NCBI GenBank assembly: GCA_951799425.1
Contig: OX637393.1
Location: 27,319,244 to 27,383,243 of the forward strand
Reading direction: 5' to 3'
Origin: Ilex aquifolium
Lineage: Eukaryota > Streptophyta > Magnoliopsida > Aquifoliales > Aquifoliaceae
Length of the DNA: 64,000 nt
Below are positions 1-12,111 of this stretch, piece by piece; position 1 is the first letter of the stretch; each line of letters begins with the position of its first letter. The notes beneath the pieces are model-generated. The model did no database searches and had not been told where the DNA came from. It worked only from the letters and a program-made list of their open reading frames with translations. The translations under genes were made by a program, and so were the position numbers.

Positions 1-340
1 TCGTAGCCTATATATATATGTCTAGACTCTCTTATTCAGCATTTATTATTTACTCACGTTTTTTAGAGAGGCTGAAAGAGAGAGTAAGGATTCGGAGGTC
101 TTGGCAGCCCACACTGCATCCGAATTCTGACGTTTGGGGATATACGACAGAAGGCCGCGAGGTTCGTTGAGCTGTTCTTCGGTTGCTCGTTGTTTCTATT
201 ATGCGTTCGTGCTGAGACGAGATCAATCCCAAGGGATCTCAAAGGTAAACCCTAATTCTGCCTTGTAGGGTATTAAAGGAAAATTTTTGATATTCGATAC
301 ATACGCGCTGTCAACGGCTCTTGGGATTTCCGTTCCAACA
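1..340 (+). mobile_element. 3' portion of an LTR, family unassigned
   Basis: The segment ends with CCGTTCCAACA at 330-340, a typical CA-type LTR terminus, exactly where the Athila-like RT reading frame on the other strand stops making sense. A TATA-like stretch (cctatatatatatg) lies at about 7-20, followed by a purine-rich leader, so transcription would run on the plus strand. No primer-binding site follows position 340, so this is a 3' or solo LTR rather than a 5' LTR. A TGTTGGA/TCCAACA terminus is common in Ty1/copia LTRs, but that assignment is inference; the 5' half lies outside the window. Confidence 0.45.
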
Positions 341-1454
341 AGACCCACATCAAGTAGCTTAAGAATCTTAGCTCAAAACCACATCCTTCATACTTGGATT
401 CAGTCTCCTTTGTGGTCGTCAAGATGACTTGGCATCATCCTCAAGATATATCCAATGTGTGCAAATAAGGGGGCTGATTCCCTTGATGTCTACTATAGTT
501 CAGCCAATAGCTCCCTTGTGCGCTCTCAAGACACTCACCAATTTATCCTCTTGCTCTGGTTTCAATGCTGAACTAAACACCACAGGAAATGTCTGACCAT
601 CCCCCAAGAATGCATACTTGAGTAGACATGGTTGTGGCTTCAATTCTAGTTTAGGTGAGATTGAACAATTTTCTTCTCAATCGATGGCAACTTTTCAAAT
701 TTAGGCAACCAAGTGCCTACTTCACAAATGACATCCAAATCTGGCCACTCTCCTGAATCAGCTTCCTCTAAATCATCATCACTGAAATGCTCAACCTGGT
801 CTATAACGGTATCAATCATGTTGACTTCATGTATTTCCCCGTCATCTGCTTGCTAATGTTGAAAACATTCAATTCTAGCATCATGTTGCTGAATGTGAGC
901 TTCATGACACCGTTCCTGCAAGTTATAACATCATTAGAGGTTGTAAGAAAAGATTGTCCTAAAATAACTGGAATTTGAGCAGTAGGGTTAGCAAGAGGAT
1001 GCGTATAAAAAAAAAATGAAATTAACAGGAAAATAAAATCTATCCACTTGGACCAATACATCCTTTACAATCCCTCTTGGCATCTTCACACTACAATCTA
1101 CTAGTTGGAGAGTAATTGATGTCGGCTTGAACTCCCCCAACCCTAATTGGTGATGTACCGAAAAACACAGAAGGTTGAAACTCACACCAAAGTCTAGCAA
1201 TGCTTGCTCCACTCGGCAATCCCCTATGGTTATTGAAATGGTAGGAAACCTAGATCCTTGAACATCGGTGGAGTGTTGGTCTGTAGGATAGAACTTACCT
1301 TCTCAATTAGAAAAGCTTTATTTTGCACATTCATTTTTCTCTTGACGGTGCATAAATATTTTAAAAACTTTGCATATGAAGGCACTTGACTTATGGCATC
1401 TAGCAACAAAATGTTGATCTTTACCTGCTTGAATACATCAAGAATTTCAGCAGT
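341..1454 (-). pseudogene. A1 aspartic protease and RT N-terminus remnant
   Basis: Minus-strand frames give a run around FKQVKINILLLDAISQVPSY (about 1350-1454), then LLDFGVSFNLL, the protease active-site region in the form Athila-like elements carry (D-x-G), then AQIPVILGQSFL and CRNGVMKL at about 860-950. Further downstream, near 345-690, come residues typical of the RT entry region (KYAFLGDGQTFPV, LRAHKGAIG, DIKGISP). The pieces lie in different frames with stops between them. The sequence ends in the RT at 341, where the flanking LTR begins. The protein would have cleaved the Gag-Pol precursor; this copy cannot. Confidence 0.75.
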
Positions 1455-3914
1455 TGTAAACCCCCACATGTCTAAACTATCAACAATCGTCCAATTAGCT
1501 TTGTTTTGCATTTAACGTCTCCATTTGCATCCTAAATCAAAATATAAGAATAATAAGTATATTTAGGCTCCAAATAAGTATAAAAGGCTAAATAATAAAA
1601 GAGAAAATTATGACATTTTGCATTCTCATCAATTAGCTAGCTTAGAGGAATTGAAGAAAAAAATTTCGATGGATATACTAGTTCTACATCATGTTGTTAT
1701 GGATGATTCTAGGAGACGAATGGTAATTTTGTTTTGGTTAATGAATGATTCTAGACATGGATCTTTATGCAAGCCATACTACCTATATTGGAGATGGGTA
1801 TGAGATAGGATTTGTGACAAAAGACACCCAAACTCGAGTTAGACAAGTATAGAAGAACCAAGCAGTCCGGCAGACTACCTTTCACCAATTTGATCATAAC
1901 TCTTTGTTGGAAAGTCCAAATTGCGCACCGTTATTTTTGTTAGAACCCTAACTCGTATATCTTTCCAACCATATAGGTCACATATACTAGAAATACCTGA
2001 TTCAAATCAGTTTATTCTCCGAAGTTGACTAAAAATTTGCACTGTGGTGTTCCTTGGATAGTAATTTTAATGTTTCGAGTGTAAGTTTATTTTAGTTTTG
2101 AAATAAATCATAAAAATAAATGTTTTTAGATTAAAATAACATTAAAAATGAATCCGGAACGTCGAAAAACCTTAGGGTAGTCATATGGATCAAATTGGAG
2201 ATTTTAGTGGCAAAACCGTAATTTTGAAGAAAACCAAAACAGCCCATGAACAGTGAAATTCGGGGCAGCTGTGTTTAAAACCCCATTTTCACTCCATTTT
2301 CCCTCATTTCTTTCACTCCACTCTCACCTCACACCTCTTGGAACCCTAGAGATCATTAGAGAGGAAGAAAGGAAGGGAAAAACAAGAGATTTAAGGGTAA
2401 ATTCAAGATCAAAGCTCAAGTTCTTCATACAAACTAAGGATTTAAGGTAGGGGTTTTCTCTCATTCACTTACATTGAGGCTAGGGTATTTATATATGTAT
2501 GTTTTGGCTATAAATGTTATATATTTATGATATGAAATCATTATCTCTTAGTCTTTTTGCAAAGATTACATGCTTGAACAAAGTTAGGGTTGAATACCCA
2601 TGAAACCCCTTTTCTTGTCTTAAAAACCCTAGTATTTGAAAATGATGGATTTTCTTCTTAAATGTGTTCTTGTTTATTGATTTCTAAACCATAGTGATTT
2701 GTGTTGAGTAGTAAAATGACGTGGTTACGATCTCTTGTATTTTCCTAATTGTTTATTGAAATTGCCTCATAATGGATTTGTGGATGTTTGGAAGAATTGC
2801 TTGTAAATTGGGGATTTATGGAATCGTTGGTTATGTGTGATGATTGTTGGTATGATATGTTCTTGTATGATTGTTGGAATGAACATGGGTGAGAGGTTCC
2901 TTGTAAGGATGTTCATTCCTTCTCAAGAGGTTCCCGGTAAGGATGCTTGGGAAACAATACCGTGATGAGGAGAGGTCCCTTGTAAGGATGCTCATTCCTT
3001 CTCAGGAGGTTCCTTGTAAGGATGCTTGAGAAACAAAGATAACATGGAGGGGGTGGAGGTTACTGTTAAGTATGCTACCTGCCAAAGAGAACCTTGAGGG
3101 GGGTGGAGGTTACCGTTAAGTATGCCGCCTGCCCAAAAGACTTGTTGGAAATTGTTTATGGTGAAACCGATTATTATTTTTACGTTGTGCTCGTTTATTC
3201 ATTTAATTACTATTTTTACATAAACCTGAGATCTGTTTGAAATGTCACTGTTTTATTTCAAATTGTATATCTATGTTATGTTGAAAAATGAGACCGACCG
3301 TTTTCTATACTTTTCTAAACCTTGTTCGAGTTTGAGAGGATTTTCCTACAGAGCTTCGTGCTCACCCCCTACATATCAACCTTTTCAGATTTTACCCTTG
3401 AGGAGGCGGCGGGAGTCGAGGAACCCGTGCATTGGGAGGCCCCACCCGAGGGGAATTTAGATCCCGAGGTGGACATGTAGAGCTATAAGTTTCTTTTGTA
3501 CTAGAATAGATAAATTATTTTGAGATCATGTAAAGTCTAGTATTTTGTTATTCCGCTGCGTTATCATAGTTTAATTCTTTGGAAATGTAAATGCCATTGT
3601 TGGGCATATTCTTTTGATATTGTGGCCATGGCTTGGCTTATTCTTTTGGAATGTTATTGTGGGTATTACATACGGTGAATGAAAATCTTTTGGGATAATG
3701 TTGTAAATATTTTATGGATAAATGGACCCGGTGTGGTCGATGTAGTATAATTGCACAGGTTGTGTTTTGGGTAGAGCTCCTCGAACAAAGGAGACTCTGC
3801 CCGAATTTTGTTAAATTAAGGACCCCCGGTTATTTATGAATTTTATTAGTGCTCTCATGGTGTAAATGGTTGTTAGTATGTAATGCCATCCAAGGGGTTA
3901 TTTGGGGCGTTACA
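1455..3914 (+). mobile_element. Solo LTR S1 (chromovirus-like)
   Basis: It begins TGTAAACCCCCACATG and ends GGGGCGTTACA, with 5-bp target duplications GCAGT at 1450-1454 and 3915-3919. The flanks rejoin cleanly: the A2 copy has an uninterrupted atttcagcagtgttag at the same site. The LTR start matches the start of the C element LTR next to its polypurine tract at 58687, so S1 belongs to the same chromovirus family. A TTTAAA promoter-like site lies at about 2275. No internal region is present, so it arose by LTR-LTR recombination. Length is 2460 bp. ORFs inside it look like chance frames. Confidence 0.88.
2885..3145 (+). repeat. Short tandem repeats in S1 (ttccttgtaaggatg units)
   Basis: About two ~100-bp units, each with two copies of a gaggttccttgtaaggatgct-like half-unit, are followed by two copies of a related ~50-bp unit (ggtggaggttactgttaagtatgc). 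The half-unit contains the small inverted repeat TCCTT-gt-AAGGA. The same array recurs with different copy numbers in LTRs I, O and J. Confidence 0.8.
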
Positions 3915-5640
3915 GCAGTGTTAGTAAGCTTAGCAATTACTCTTAATATTTGTGGTTAAGGTGCAGGAATAGGACACTTATTCTCTCATCCACGTTGACA
4001 ACCTCGGGCTACTCAAGTTTCTCACCCTCAGATTTTTCCTCATTCTCTTTTTATGTATTTTTATAGACTTTCAATAAAATAGTTTTATCAATTTATTTTC
4101 CACTTCTAAGGGTGGTGATTGACTTGAGCTGCTCTATATTACCTTGAGTGGCATTAGAAGCCTCAATACCATGTTGACCTTTCGAGTTCTCCTGGAGTTG
4201 TATTGGAAACTTATCTTTCTCGTACTGTAGCACACCCAATGAATTGGTCAACTTAGTAAGTTGAGTTCTAATGTCATCAAAGGCTTGAGCATTTTGATTA
4301 TTCATTGTTGTTTGACTTTGTATGAATTGATGCAAAGTGTTCTCTAGACTTTTTTTGTGAGGTGGTTGATATGTAGATGCATTTTGTTAACCCTGGGTGC
4401 CAAACACTAGTTGAGGCGGGTTTTGTGCAAACCCTTGTGGTTCGTGAGTATTATAATGAGAACTAGTTGACGGACCTTGACTAGAAAAATTTTAATTTTG
4501 TTTGACAGGATGGGCATATGACATGGATGAATGAGATGCAGTAGTGTTATTATTTCTCCAACTAAAATTAGGATGGTTCCGCCATCTTGGATTATACGTG
4601 TTAGAGTATGGATAAAATGATTGCTTAGGTTTATTAAATGTGTTGACTTGTTCATGAAGCACTTCCTTAAAGGTTGGAATGGTTGGGCACTCCCTCATGG
4701 AATGCTCGATTGTATCACAAATAGAACATATGTCATCAACCTTGGGCACACTAGTTACATCATTCACTATTTGCACTAACAAACTTTCCAGTTTGAGGTA
4801 AAATTTTGCAATCTTGGCATGCAATTCATCTTGGTCTCACAAAACATATTTTCAACTCCCAGTGGATTGGGATACAGTAGATGCCTTTGATCTCTAAGCA
4901 GAATCAAAAATGTCCCAAGATTAGGCATCCTTTGCCAAGTTATCAAAGTAATCTAAGACTTCCTCAGGATCCTTATTCAAAAATTCACCATTACACATCA
5001 TGTCTATGAACTGACGATGTGTAAAATCCTTCGTAGAAAAAACTAACCAATTATCATGGTTTAAATCCATGATGTGGAACAGAGTTTAAAAGGTCCTTAA
5101 ATCTTTCCCAACACTCATAGAATAGTTCATTTTCTTTTCTTGAAAAATATTGGATTTTTTTTTTCAAACATGTAGTTCTATTTACTAGAAAAAATTTGTG
5201 AAGAATTTTTTTTTGCATATTGGACCAAGATCCAATTGATTTGCATTTCAAAGAATTTAGCTAAGATTTTGTTTTATCTTTTAGTGAAAATGAAAATAGC
5301 TTCATTCGGGTAATTTCTTCCCACACATTTTGATCAAGCAATGTACCAACTACCTCCTCGAATTCCTTCATGTGAAGATAAGAGTTTTCCCTATCAACAC
5401 CATGTAATTGAGGTAACAGTTGGAGCATTCCCGGTTTAACAATGAGTACATGAGCTTCCATCATCGAAAGAATGCAAGATAGTGCAGTTGTTCTAGTTGG
5501 TTGGAGACATTCCCTCATTGTTCTTACAAGGGGGCAACTTAAAGATTATTTCCATCATGTCTCGGATTTTAAACATTTCTCTGGTTTTTCCCATTTTCAT
5601 TGTTTTCCTCATCCATGGTTAAAACTATGTTTGGTCGTCG
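3915..5640 (-). pseudogene. A1 gag remnant with CCHC zinc knuckle
   Basis: On the minus strand, pieces of an Athila-like Gag are recognisable: the matrix/capsid part around 5054-5518 (KKILHKFFLVNRTTCLKK, YECWERFKDLLNSVPHHGF), the knuckle CSICDTIEHSMREC (C-x2-C-x4-H-x4-C) near 4690-4735, and the tail ending TTLRSGK near 4093. The sequence is spread over several frames. Gag would package element RNA into cytoplasmic particles; this copy is non-functional. The tail leads into the protease region found beyond S1. Confidence 0.8.
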
Positions 5641-6119
5641 GTCACGTTTAACTAATCTATTTGTTACCTACAAATGGAAGTTACATATGTTGGCACTTTT
5701 AACAAAATACACCTGTCATCTAATACAAATAATTTTTGACTAAAGTCTTTAAAATTCAATTGACAAATATGACTAGAGAGAAGGTTCTAAAAAAATAAAT
5801 TGATTTGTTGCTTTCAATAAGAGGAATTATAAAGGATTTGAAAACCTATGAAAGTGAGGTTGGGGAGTGGCAAGGTGGGTGTAGAGGGCGGCAAAGTAGA
5901 ACTTATATATGAGGTCATTAAACCCATCTGAAGTTTCAATCATAATTTTTAAAATTTTTACTTTTATAATTTCACTAAGCTTATATGGTACTTTATCCAA
6001 TTTTACAATTAAAATTTGAAGTATATTATAACATTGTAGTTTGGATGAGAGGCTTCCAAACCTTTAACCCATAATCTTATGTACTAAATATTATATTCAT
6101 GCAATCGTTCATTATCTCA
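5641..6119 (-). other. A1 5' leader, non-coding
   Basis: AT-rich sequence upstream (minus-strand sense) of A1 gag. I see no coding frame, RNA gene or clear primer-binding site. It probably is the A1 leader, judged only by position. Confidence 0.4.
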
Positions 6120-7200
6120 CTTGACGTCCAACTTTAGTGTAATCAACCAGAGTATTTTACTCTGAAGAACAAAAGTCAATTACATTGAAAATAACCAATA
6201 AATAACCAGTTTTGTAGACCCGCATGGAATTATAAAACTACTTATAGCAAGTAATCAACCTAGTGCATAATTTCAAAAGTTTATAGAGTATAACCCTTTA
6301 CTAAAATCATTCATTCAATCTATATATTGAAAAAGATATAACTTGGAAGAACAGAAAAATAATGATTACATTAATAAAATACTCATTACACAATCATACA
6401 ACCATACCCGTAGCTAGGAAGTACAGTGAGATTACTAACAAGCCATGTGAAAATCTCAAGGAAGAAGAAAGAATAACTCTAAAGGTTGACTATTAGATCC
6501 CCTCCTCTATGGCTGAACACCTATATTTATATTGGTTCCTCAAATAATGAAAAATGGACTAAATACATTAAAGAGATCATTCTAGGTCAGACTCTGAATG
6601 GCGCCTCTATAACTTCACACGTTTAGACGGAAGATTTGCGTCTGGACGCAAGCCTTGAACCGTCTGATCTCTGACTTGGTCAACTTAGCTGAGTCTAGAA
6701 GATCCCACGCCTTCCAAACGAAGGCACACCGTATCGTCAAATGAGCGTCCGCTCGCCCAACCTTGTTTGAACACCTTAAAATCTCTAGAATTGGTTTTAA
6801 AGCACATGTGTTCGAATAGTAGTTGCATCCTGAAGATCGATTTTTCAACTTAACCAATTTTTCATCTTCGAAACTTCCTTACTCGCGTCTGGACAAATTG
6901 CGTCTAGACGCACCTATGTATGCAGCTGGGGTCCACTTCAATTAACTATTTGACTTTCTGAAATATCACTTTCATCCCTTTGATTTCCATGCAGTCTTTA
7001 ATTCACCCAATCAATTTATCAAGCGTCAGAAATTGGCTAAACCTACCTGTTTTACCTGAAAAACCAATCAAACACAAAAATACCATCAAAGCATAAAATC
7101 AATATGATACACAATAATTAGCTCGGAATAAATGAAATTCTTTATAACTAACAGGTAGATAACTGATAAATTACATGAAGAATCACTAAAGCATCCAAAA
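6120..7200 (-). mobile_element. LTR-like sequence, probably of A1
   Basis: This stretch has the architecture of the other LTRs here when read on the minus strand: palindromic GC-rich motifs (6637-6912), then a TATA-like box at 6520-6533, then an AT-rich transcribed part leading to the A1 leader. I could not fix termini or a target duplication, so the limits are approximate and the assignment to A1 rests on position. Confidence 0.45.
6520..6912 (-). promoter_or_regulatory. Putative U3 promoter: palindrome array plus TATA box
   Basis: On the minus strand the perfect 14-bp palindrome TGCGTCTAGACGCA (6899-6912), a half copy cgcgtctggac (6884-6894) and the near-palindrome TGCGTCTGGACGCA (6637-6650) lie upstream of a TATA-like AATATAAATATAGG (6520-6533). 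The closest palindrome is about 104 bp from the TATA-like box. Confidence 0.5.
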
Positions 7201-7370
7201 CATCAGCATGAGTGTTATTTCCCTGAGCCACTTGTTGTATTTTGACTTTCGCGAACATTTCCAACTCTTATCTTACGAATGGATGGTAGGACATCATCTT
7301 TTCATCTCTTTCCACCTACTCCCCAGAGAGCTGATTCATGAAAAGTTGGGAGTTAGAATAAATACTAAGC

Positions 7371-7700
7371 TCATCGGCCCATACTGGCTACTAGCCTTAC
7401 TCCTATGAGCAAAGCCTTGCATTCCACTTCATTGTTCAATAATGTGAATTCCAATCTCACTTGTTTTTCTAATATGCCCCTTTTTTGGGATTCCAGAATT
7501 ATGCCGACTTTTGCTTCCTTTTGAATGGAAGAGCCATCAATAGAGAGTTTCCACATGTCTGGCAGCCTTTTTCTTGTGGATTTTGGTTCCAAGGCACTTG
7601 GGACCTTCTGCGGGTCAGGATCATGAGAATGTATTCTCGGAGCAAATTCAGCAATAAAATCTGCAATGACTTATCCTTTAATTGATGTCCTGGGCTCATA
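7371..7700 (-). pseudogene. Tat2 archaeal-type RNase H remnant
   Basis: WKLSIDGSS followed by LEFTLLNNEVECKALLIGVRLV matches the start of the second RNase H found in Tat-type elements: first catalytic Asp in SIDGSS, and NNEAEYEAL degraded here to NNEVECKAL. It breaks off after this point, so the later catalytic residues are missing. Compare the complete version in Tat1 at 18209-19150. Confidence 0.6.
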
Positions 7701-8279
7701 TTCGATATACTTTCCTAGTTTCATATCTCATTTTGATGTTCTACCTTGCATATCTTCCCTCCTAAACAATGTTTTAAATGGTGGGTAGGTGAGGGCTTGA
7801 TCGGGTGAGCCTAGAAGTAGCGTCTTGGCTTCTTAGTTGAGCATATTAACACTAGGGTGAGTTTTTCAATGGGAGATACCTCGTCTCTGCATCAAGTAGG
7901 GTCTTGCTGATGTAGTACACGGGCCTCATGTTCCTTTCATCTTTCTTCATCAACGTCCACTAACCACGTGTGCTCGAATATTGCCAAACAAATGTATCAG
8001 CATTGGGGGTTCTTCCAATTAAGACTTGAATGTTATGAAGGCTCTTTCACATTCTTCATTCCAAAGGCTTCCTTTTTTGTTTTCTTAGGCTTCCAAGAAG
8101 GGTCTACACCTTTCAGATGACTTCGATATAAACTTGTTTAGTGTCACAACCATCCCTATTAACCTCTAAATTTATTTAATGGCTCTCGGGGGGTCAGAGA
8201 GCTTGTAAGGCTTGAATATCGGTATTAGTCTCAATCCTTCTCTTAGTTACTAAGAATCCCAAGAGCTTTCTCGAACTGA

Positions 8280-8900
8280 CTTTGAATGTGCATTTAGATG
8301 CATTAAGCTTCATACCATAAGTCCTTAAGACCCCTAAAGCTTTCTTGTAAATCTGGTAGGTGGTCAGGAGCTTTACGGCTCTTAACTAACATATTGTCAA
8401 TGTAAACCTCCATGGTTTTCCCTAACAGGTCCTTGAACATCTGAGTTACCGACCTCTTATAGGCCGCACCTGCATTCTTCTGTTCGAATGGCATCAACTT
8501 GTAATAGAATGTCCCCCTAGGGGGTTATAAAAGACATTTTCTCTTCGTCGCACTCATGAAGGGGGATCTGGTGATAACCTCTATATGCATCAAGGGAGGT
8601 CATTCTTTCATATCTAGATGTGGCATCCACCATATGGTCTATCTTTGGCAATAGGTTAGTGAAGTACATGCAAACTCTCCACTTAACATTCTTTTTCTTC
8701 ACTACCACAGTGTGTGAGAGCAATTTGGGGAAGATCACTTCTCAAATGGATTGTGCTTCCAACAATTTGGTGAACTCTACGTTGACTGCTTCCATATGTT
8801 GGATATTCAATCTCCTCTATTTCTGCCTCACTAGTTTAAAGCTTGGGTCGACGTGCAATTGATAAGAAATAACCTCAGGGCTAACACTTGGCATCTTACA
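8280..8900 (-). pseudogene. Tat2 reverse transcriptase remnant
   Basis: Two adjacent frames carry RT blocks: VVKKKNVKWRVCMYFTNL and MTSLDAYRGYHQIPLHECDE (first catalytic Asp in LDAY), then LMPFEQKNAGAAYKR and MEVYIDNMLVKSR. The conserved YxDD catalytic motif reads YIDN, so the second metal-binding aspartate of the pair is changed to Asn. A stop separates the two pieces. It cannot be active. Confidence 0.75.
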
Positions 8901-9127
8901 AGATGTCTAGGCAAACACACTGATATGTCTCCGTAGGAGGCTCTCCTACTTTTCAGTGATGATCCTACCAAGAAATTCTTATGGGGATTAGCATAGTCTG
9001 GGCAGAAGATCTCTAGATCCTACAGAGCTTGTTCGATTGGCCTATCAATGGTTTCTCTAGGCTTGACCTCTTGTACTTTAATTGCTATTTTTGGGTTGGT
9101 TCAGGCACCTATTCAATATCCTTAAGC

Positions 9128-9480
9128 TTATTCTTCATAGCCTTCCCCTCCAAGGACACATGAAAATAGCTCATTGCAATGACTTGTTCCCCACAACCTT
9201 AGAATTTGATGATAGGTGGAAAGGACCGCTCTTATCTCGTGCAACCACATATGCCCCATGATGGCATTATATGTTGAATCTATGTCAATTTGGACTGGAA
9301 GAGTAACGTTTCCCTTGGGTAGCACAATTTTGCCACTAAAACTGATGAAAGGGGCATAAACTAGTTTGAGGTCCTTGTCTTTCAAACCCATATATTTGAA
9401 CAAGTCAATATGCACATTCTCTAAAGAACTCCCCTAATCTATTACAATTCTTTTCATAGTAAAGGTCACAATCTATAGGG
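9128..9480 (-). pseudogene. Tat2 protease-region remnant
   Basis: The frame contains VLPKGNVTLPVQIDIDSTYNAIMGHMWLHEIRAVLSTYH (positions 9200-9340), the C-terminal half of the Tat protease domain (YNAILGRPWLH type). The catalytic D-[ST]-G part should lie just upstream near 9420-9600, but I could not read it in one frame. Confidence 0.6.
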
Positions 9481-9779
9481 TCAAAATCAAGGCATTATTG
9501 TGGGGACGGTGGATCACTGTCAAGTTTGCATTTGAAAAGCTTATGAACTCTTCACTTTGTTGAGTTTAGGGCTTCTTGATTGTTTGCTCAGCCATGATGT
9601 CGATCTGGTTTGCTTCCTTGATATTTGAAGGCACTTGGATATATGCTTAGGCAATTTTATTTGTGGCCATATTATGATCTATGATTGCAAGTGTCACGTT
9701 AGTTACACTAGTGGGGGTCCTGTGCTTGACCCCAACTACCCCCTTCTTGTTGTTGGTCTATTCTTTTGTGCTCTCCTCG

Positions 9780-10191
9780 TCGATTTATTGGCCGAGATGA
9801 TCACCTTGAACTAGTTCCTCCAGGTGGTGCTTCAAAGACTAATGATTTTTGGTCATATGCCTGATGGCTCAATGGTAGGAGCACCTAAGGTTCGCCTTCC
9901 TCTTCTTTGGATCTCCTAACAACTTAATGGGCCATCTAAAGTACGACTTTCCCTTTTTGTGGTTGCAGATCTTATAAATTGGTTCCTTAAAAACTATGTA
10001 CTAGCTTAGGTGCAGTGGCTTACAAATTGTTCTTGAAAAACTCTTTTTGCAAGGCGACCTTAAATGAAACAATGAAACAATGACTATCTTAAGGGTGCAA
10101 TTCTCAATTTCATTCATTATCTCGTAATAACGATGGGTGTAGTCGCGTAATTTCTTTTCTCTCATTTTCTTTAATGAAAGCGACACACCAA
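9780..10191 (-). pseudogene. Tat2 gag remnant
   Basis: KKLRDYTHRYYEIMNEIENC (10060-10150) matches the capsid region of Tat-type Gag (LRDYTxRYxEIYNEI). Near 9850-9880 the minus strand reads CSYH-x-AIRHMTKNH, a decayed form of the CxFHxxxGHxTExC zinc-binding motif seen intact in Tat1 (CEFHRDHGHHTDDC). The N-terminal half is cut at 10191 by LTR E. Confidence 0.6.
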
Positions 10192-12111
10192 TGTATTATG
10201 GGTGTTAATTGCTCTTAATAAACTGAGCATTGAATTGATTGAATTCTGAAAGTACAACTGATTGATTGGAAAACGTTGTTGTTTCCTAACCGCTTAACAT
10301 CACCCTCAACTATGTGTATGGCTTATAGGAATGGGGGAGTGTCACTCTCCCTCCGGATGATGCAAGAAGATAGGAAACAACAACAAAATGGATGTGAATG
10401 GAAATGTGATGAACAAAATGTTATGAAATGAAATGCGTGTGTGGTGAACAAAAGTGCTCCCCAATCGCAAGGAGTCTTTCGTTGTCGGTGTTTTACTTGG
10501 AAGAGTATTCCAAGGTCGTCTCCTCAGGGAAGGAAAGGGAGTTTTGTGAAAGTGATTTTGCAAAAGTGAAAAGAAAATGTAAAATCTTTTGTTTGAGTTT
10601 TGTGTTTGGTTTGTAAATGAAAATGCAAATAAAGCAAGTGTTGGCTAATCACAAAGGTTCACTCTAATGGGAATGTCAAGCAAACTCAAAGCCTTCCTCC
10701 AATGGTGCCTAGAAGTACGATTGATTCATGGGAAGCTAGGGATAAAATGGTGAGTATCCAAGCATAAACCGTGACTAGGCCTACGGAATATCAAAGACTC
10801 ATCAATTTATCCACCCTCAACCCAATCAAACCGAGCCAACATACACCGAGAGAAGGAATGAAAGAGAGTTGGAATGGAATCCCCAAATGGAATTCACCCT
10901 TGGACTAACCAACTTAAAAGCTAGCTACTCATGCATAAAAGAAAGACAAGCATAATGTAAAGACATATAATGAAGACATGAAGCATGAAAATTAACTTAC
11001 AACAAGAAATCTAAAGCTATGAAGAGAAATATTCAAAACCCATTTTAAGCTAAAAATGAAGAACTTGAAAGCATAACAATGGTGAAAAGTAAAGTGCAAG
11101 GCTAAACTTGAAATGAACATGAAATAGATGAGATTAAAGTGCAAGGATTAAGAATTACAAGAGTATGAAAGCTTACTACAACAAAAACGGAGAAGAAAAT
11201 GAAAAAACGAAAATACTATTCATCATCTTCCTCCTTGGAGCTTTCTATCTGTACTCCTAAGCTTAGGTAGCCAACTTCTATACAAGCTTGTAATGTTCAA
11301 TATATGCTGTGTGGAGACTTGCCAAAACGTCCAAGAGGCTCCCCCCTAGCTGTGTGTACGAGCTCCCATCAAGAGAGGGCTGAATGGATGGCTTGACAGG
11401 CTAGGAGATCATAGCCTTGGCAGCCCACTTCTCTCCCATCCTCCATCAATGCATTGGCCTTCCAAGTCTTCCACTTGAGTGTAGGAGGCCTGCAAATGTG
11501 TAAGGAAATGTTGGGATAGGCGTGGGAGAAGTGTAGGTGGGACCCCCAAGCCTCAAAGTTGAGTTACAGGCTGTTTTCGCGACCAGAAGGTCCGGAGTAC
11601 CGGTACTAGGTACCGGTACCATTTGGTACCGGTACCGAGTACCTGTACTGTTTTTCTGCACTGGACCACCTTCGGTAGAATCGGCATAACTCTTTATCTC
11701 ACCATTGGATTGGGCTGAAATTTTGACACCAAACAGAGGACACCCATATATACAACTTTCGTGTTTTGAACTTTTCCAAATTCTGAGTAGATCATGGTCA
11801 CAATGGAGGAATTCCGAGGCAGTGCTTCCAATTGTTGCTGCAGCTGGTGCCCTTGTTCCCAAGCACCAATGCCTTCTTCATTTCTTCACTTTTAAGCCTT
11901 CAATTCTTCATGTATTGTGTCCATGCCTTCACCACACATCCAACATAGTTTCAATGTCCTAAAATACATGATTTAAGCAATAAAAACTTGCAACATCAAA
12001 ATATCAACATTATTCATAATTTCGGCTAACTCTAAGTACTTAAATGTAAAAGTTGAGTTAAAATGCATGTAATGAGCCCTTCAAATATGCAATATTATGT
12101 GCTCATCAACA
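10192..12111 (-). mobile_element. Solo LTR E
   Basis: It is bounded by TGTATTATGG (10192) and GCTCATCAACA (12111) and flanked by 5-bp duplications ACCAA at 10187-10191 and 12112-12116. Read on the minus strand it starts TGTTGATGAGCAC. The motif caaggtcgtctcctcaggga near its left end resembles gtccgaggtcgatccatagg near the left end of LTR B3, which favours minus orientation and an Athila-like affiliation (inference). The 10.4-12.1 kb stretch contains chance ORFs but no domain I recognise. Confidence 0.75.
11597..11636 (-). promoter_or_regulatory. Palindrome array of LTR E (accggt core)
   Basis: Three palindromes in 40 bp: GTACCGGTAC (11597-11606), GGTACCGGTACC (11609-11620) and GGTACCGGTACC (11625-11636). 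The neighbouring 11689-11770 block (cataactctttatctcacc, ctgaaattttgacacc) resembles blocks in other LTRs. Role unproven; by analogy it lies in U3. Confidence 0.55.

Larger units (their letters stand above)
341..5640 (-). mobile_element. Athila-like Ty3/gypsy element A1, degenerate internal region
   Basis: Read on the minus strand from about 5640 downwards this holds gag (with a CCHC knuckle), protease and the first part of RT, in the order and with the motifs of Athila-like elements. It is cut at 1455-3914 by a solo LTR and ends at 340 where another LTR enters the RT. No integrase or RNase H of this copy is in the window. Frames are broken repeatedly, so it is a fossil. The A2 and A3 copies elsewhere in the window align with it in parallel stretches, which supports the assignment. 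Confidence 0.8.
7200..10191 (-). mobile_element. Tat-type Ty3/gypsy element Tat2, old and truncated
   Basis: Minus-strand fragments in the order gag, protease, RT and archaeal-type RNase H identify a Tat-lineage element. It is more decayed than Tat1: most frames are shorter than 100 codons. It is cut at 10191 by solo LTR E, and beyond that LTR the sequence is LTR B3 rather than more gag. At the other end recognisable pol stops within aRNase H near 7370; 7200-7370 shows no domain. No integrase or LTR was found. Confidence 0.72.

Noticed and set aside
7208..7408. 66-codon plus-strand ORF near the Tat2 end
   Set aside because: Antisense to Tat2 remnants, with no domain and no related copy in the window.
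11446..11962. 138- and 85-codon ORFs in opposite strands of LTR E
   Set aside because: They overlap each other and the palindrome array, and no recognisable domain or codon pattern is visible.
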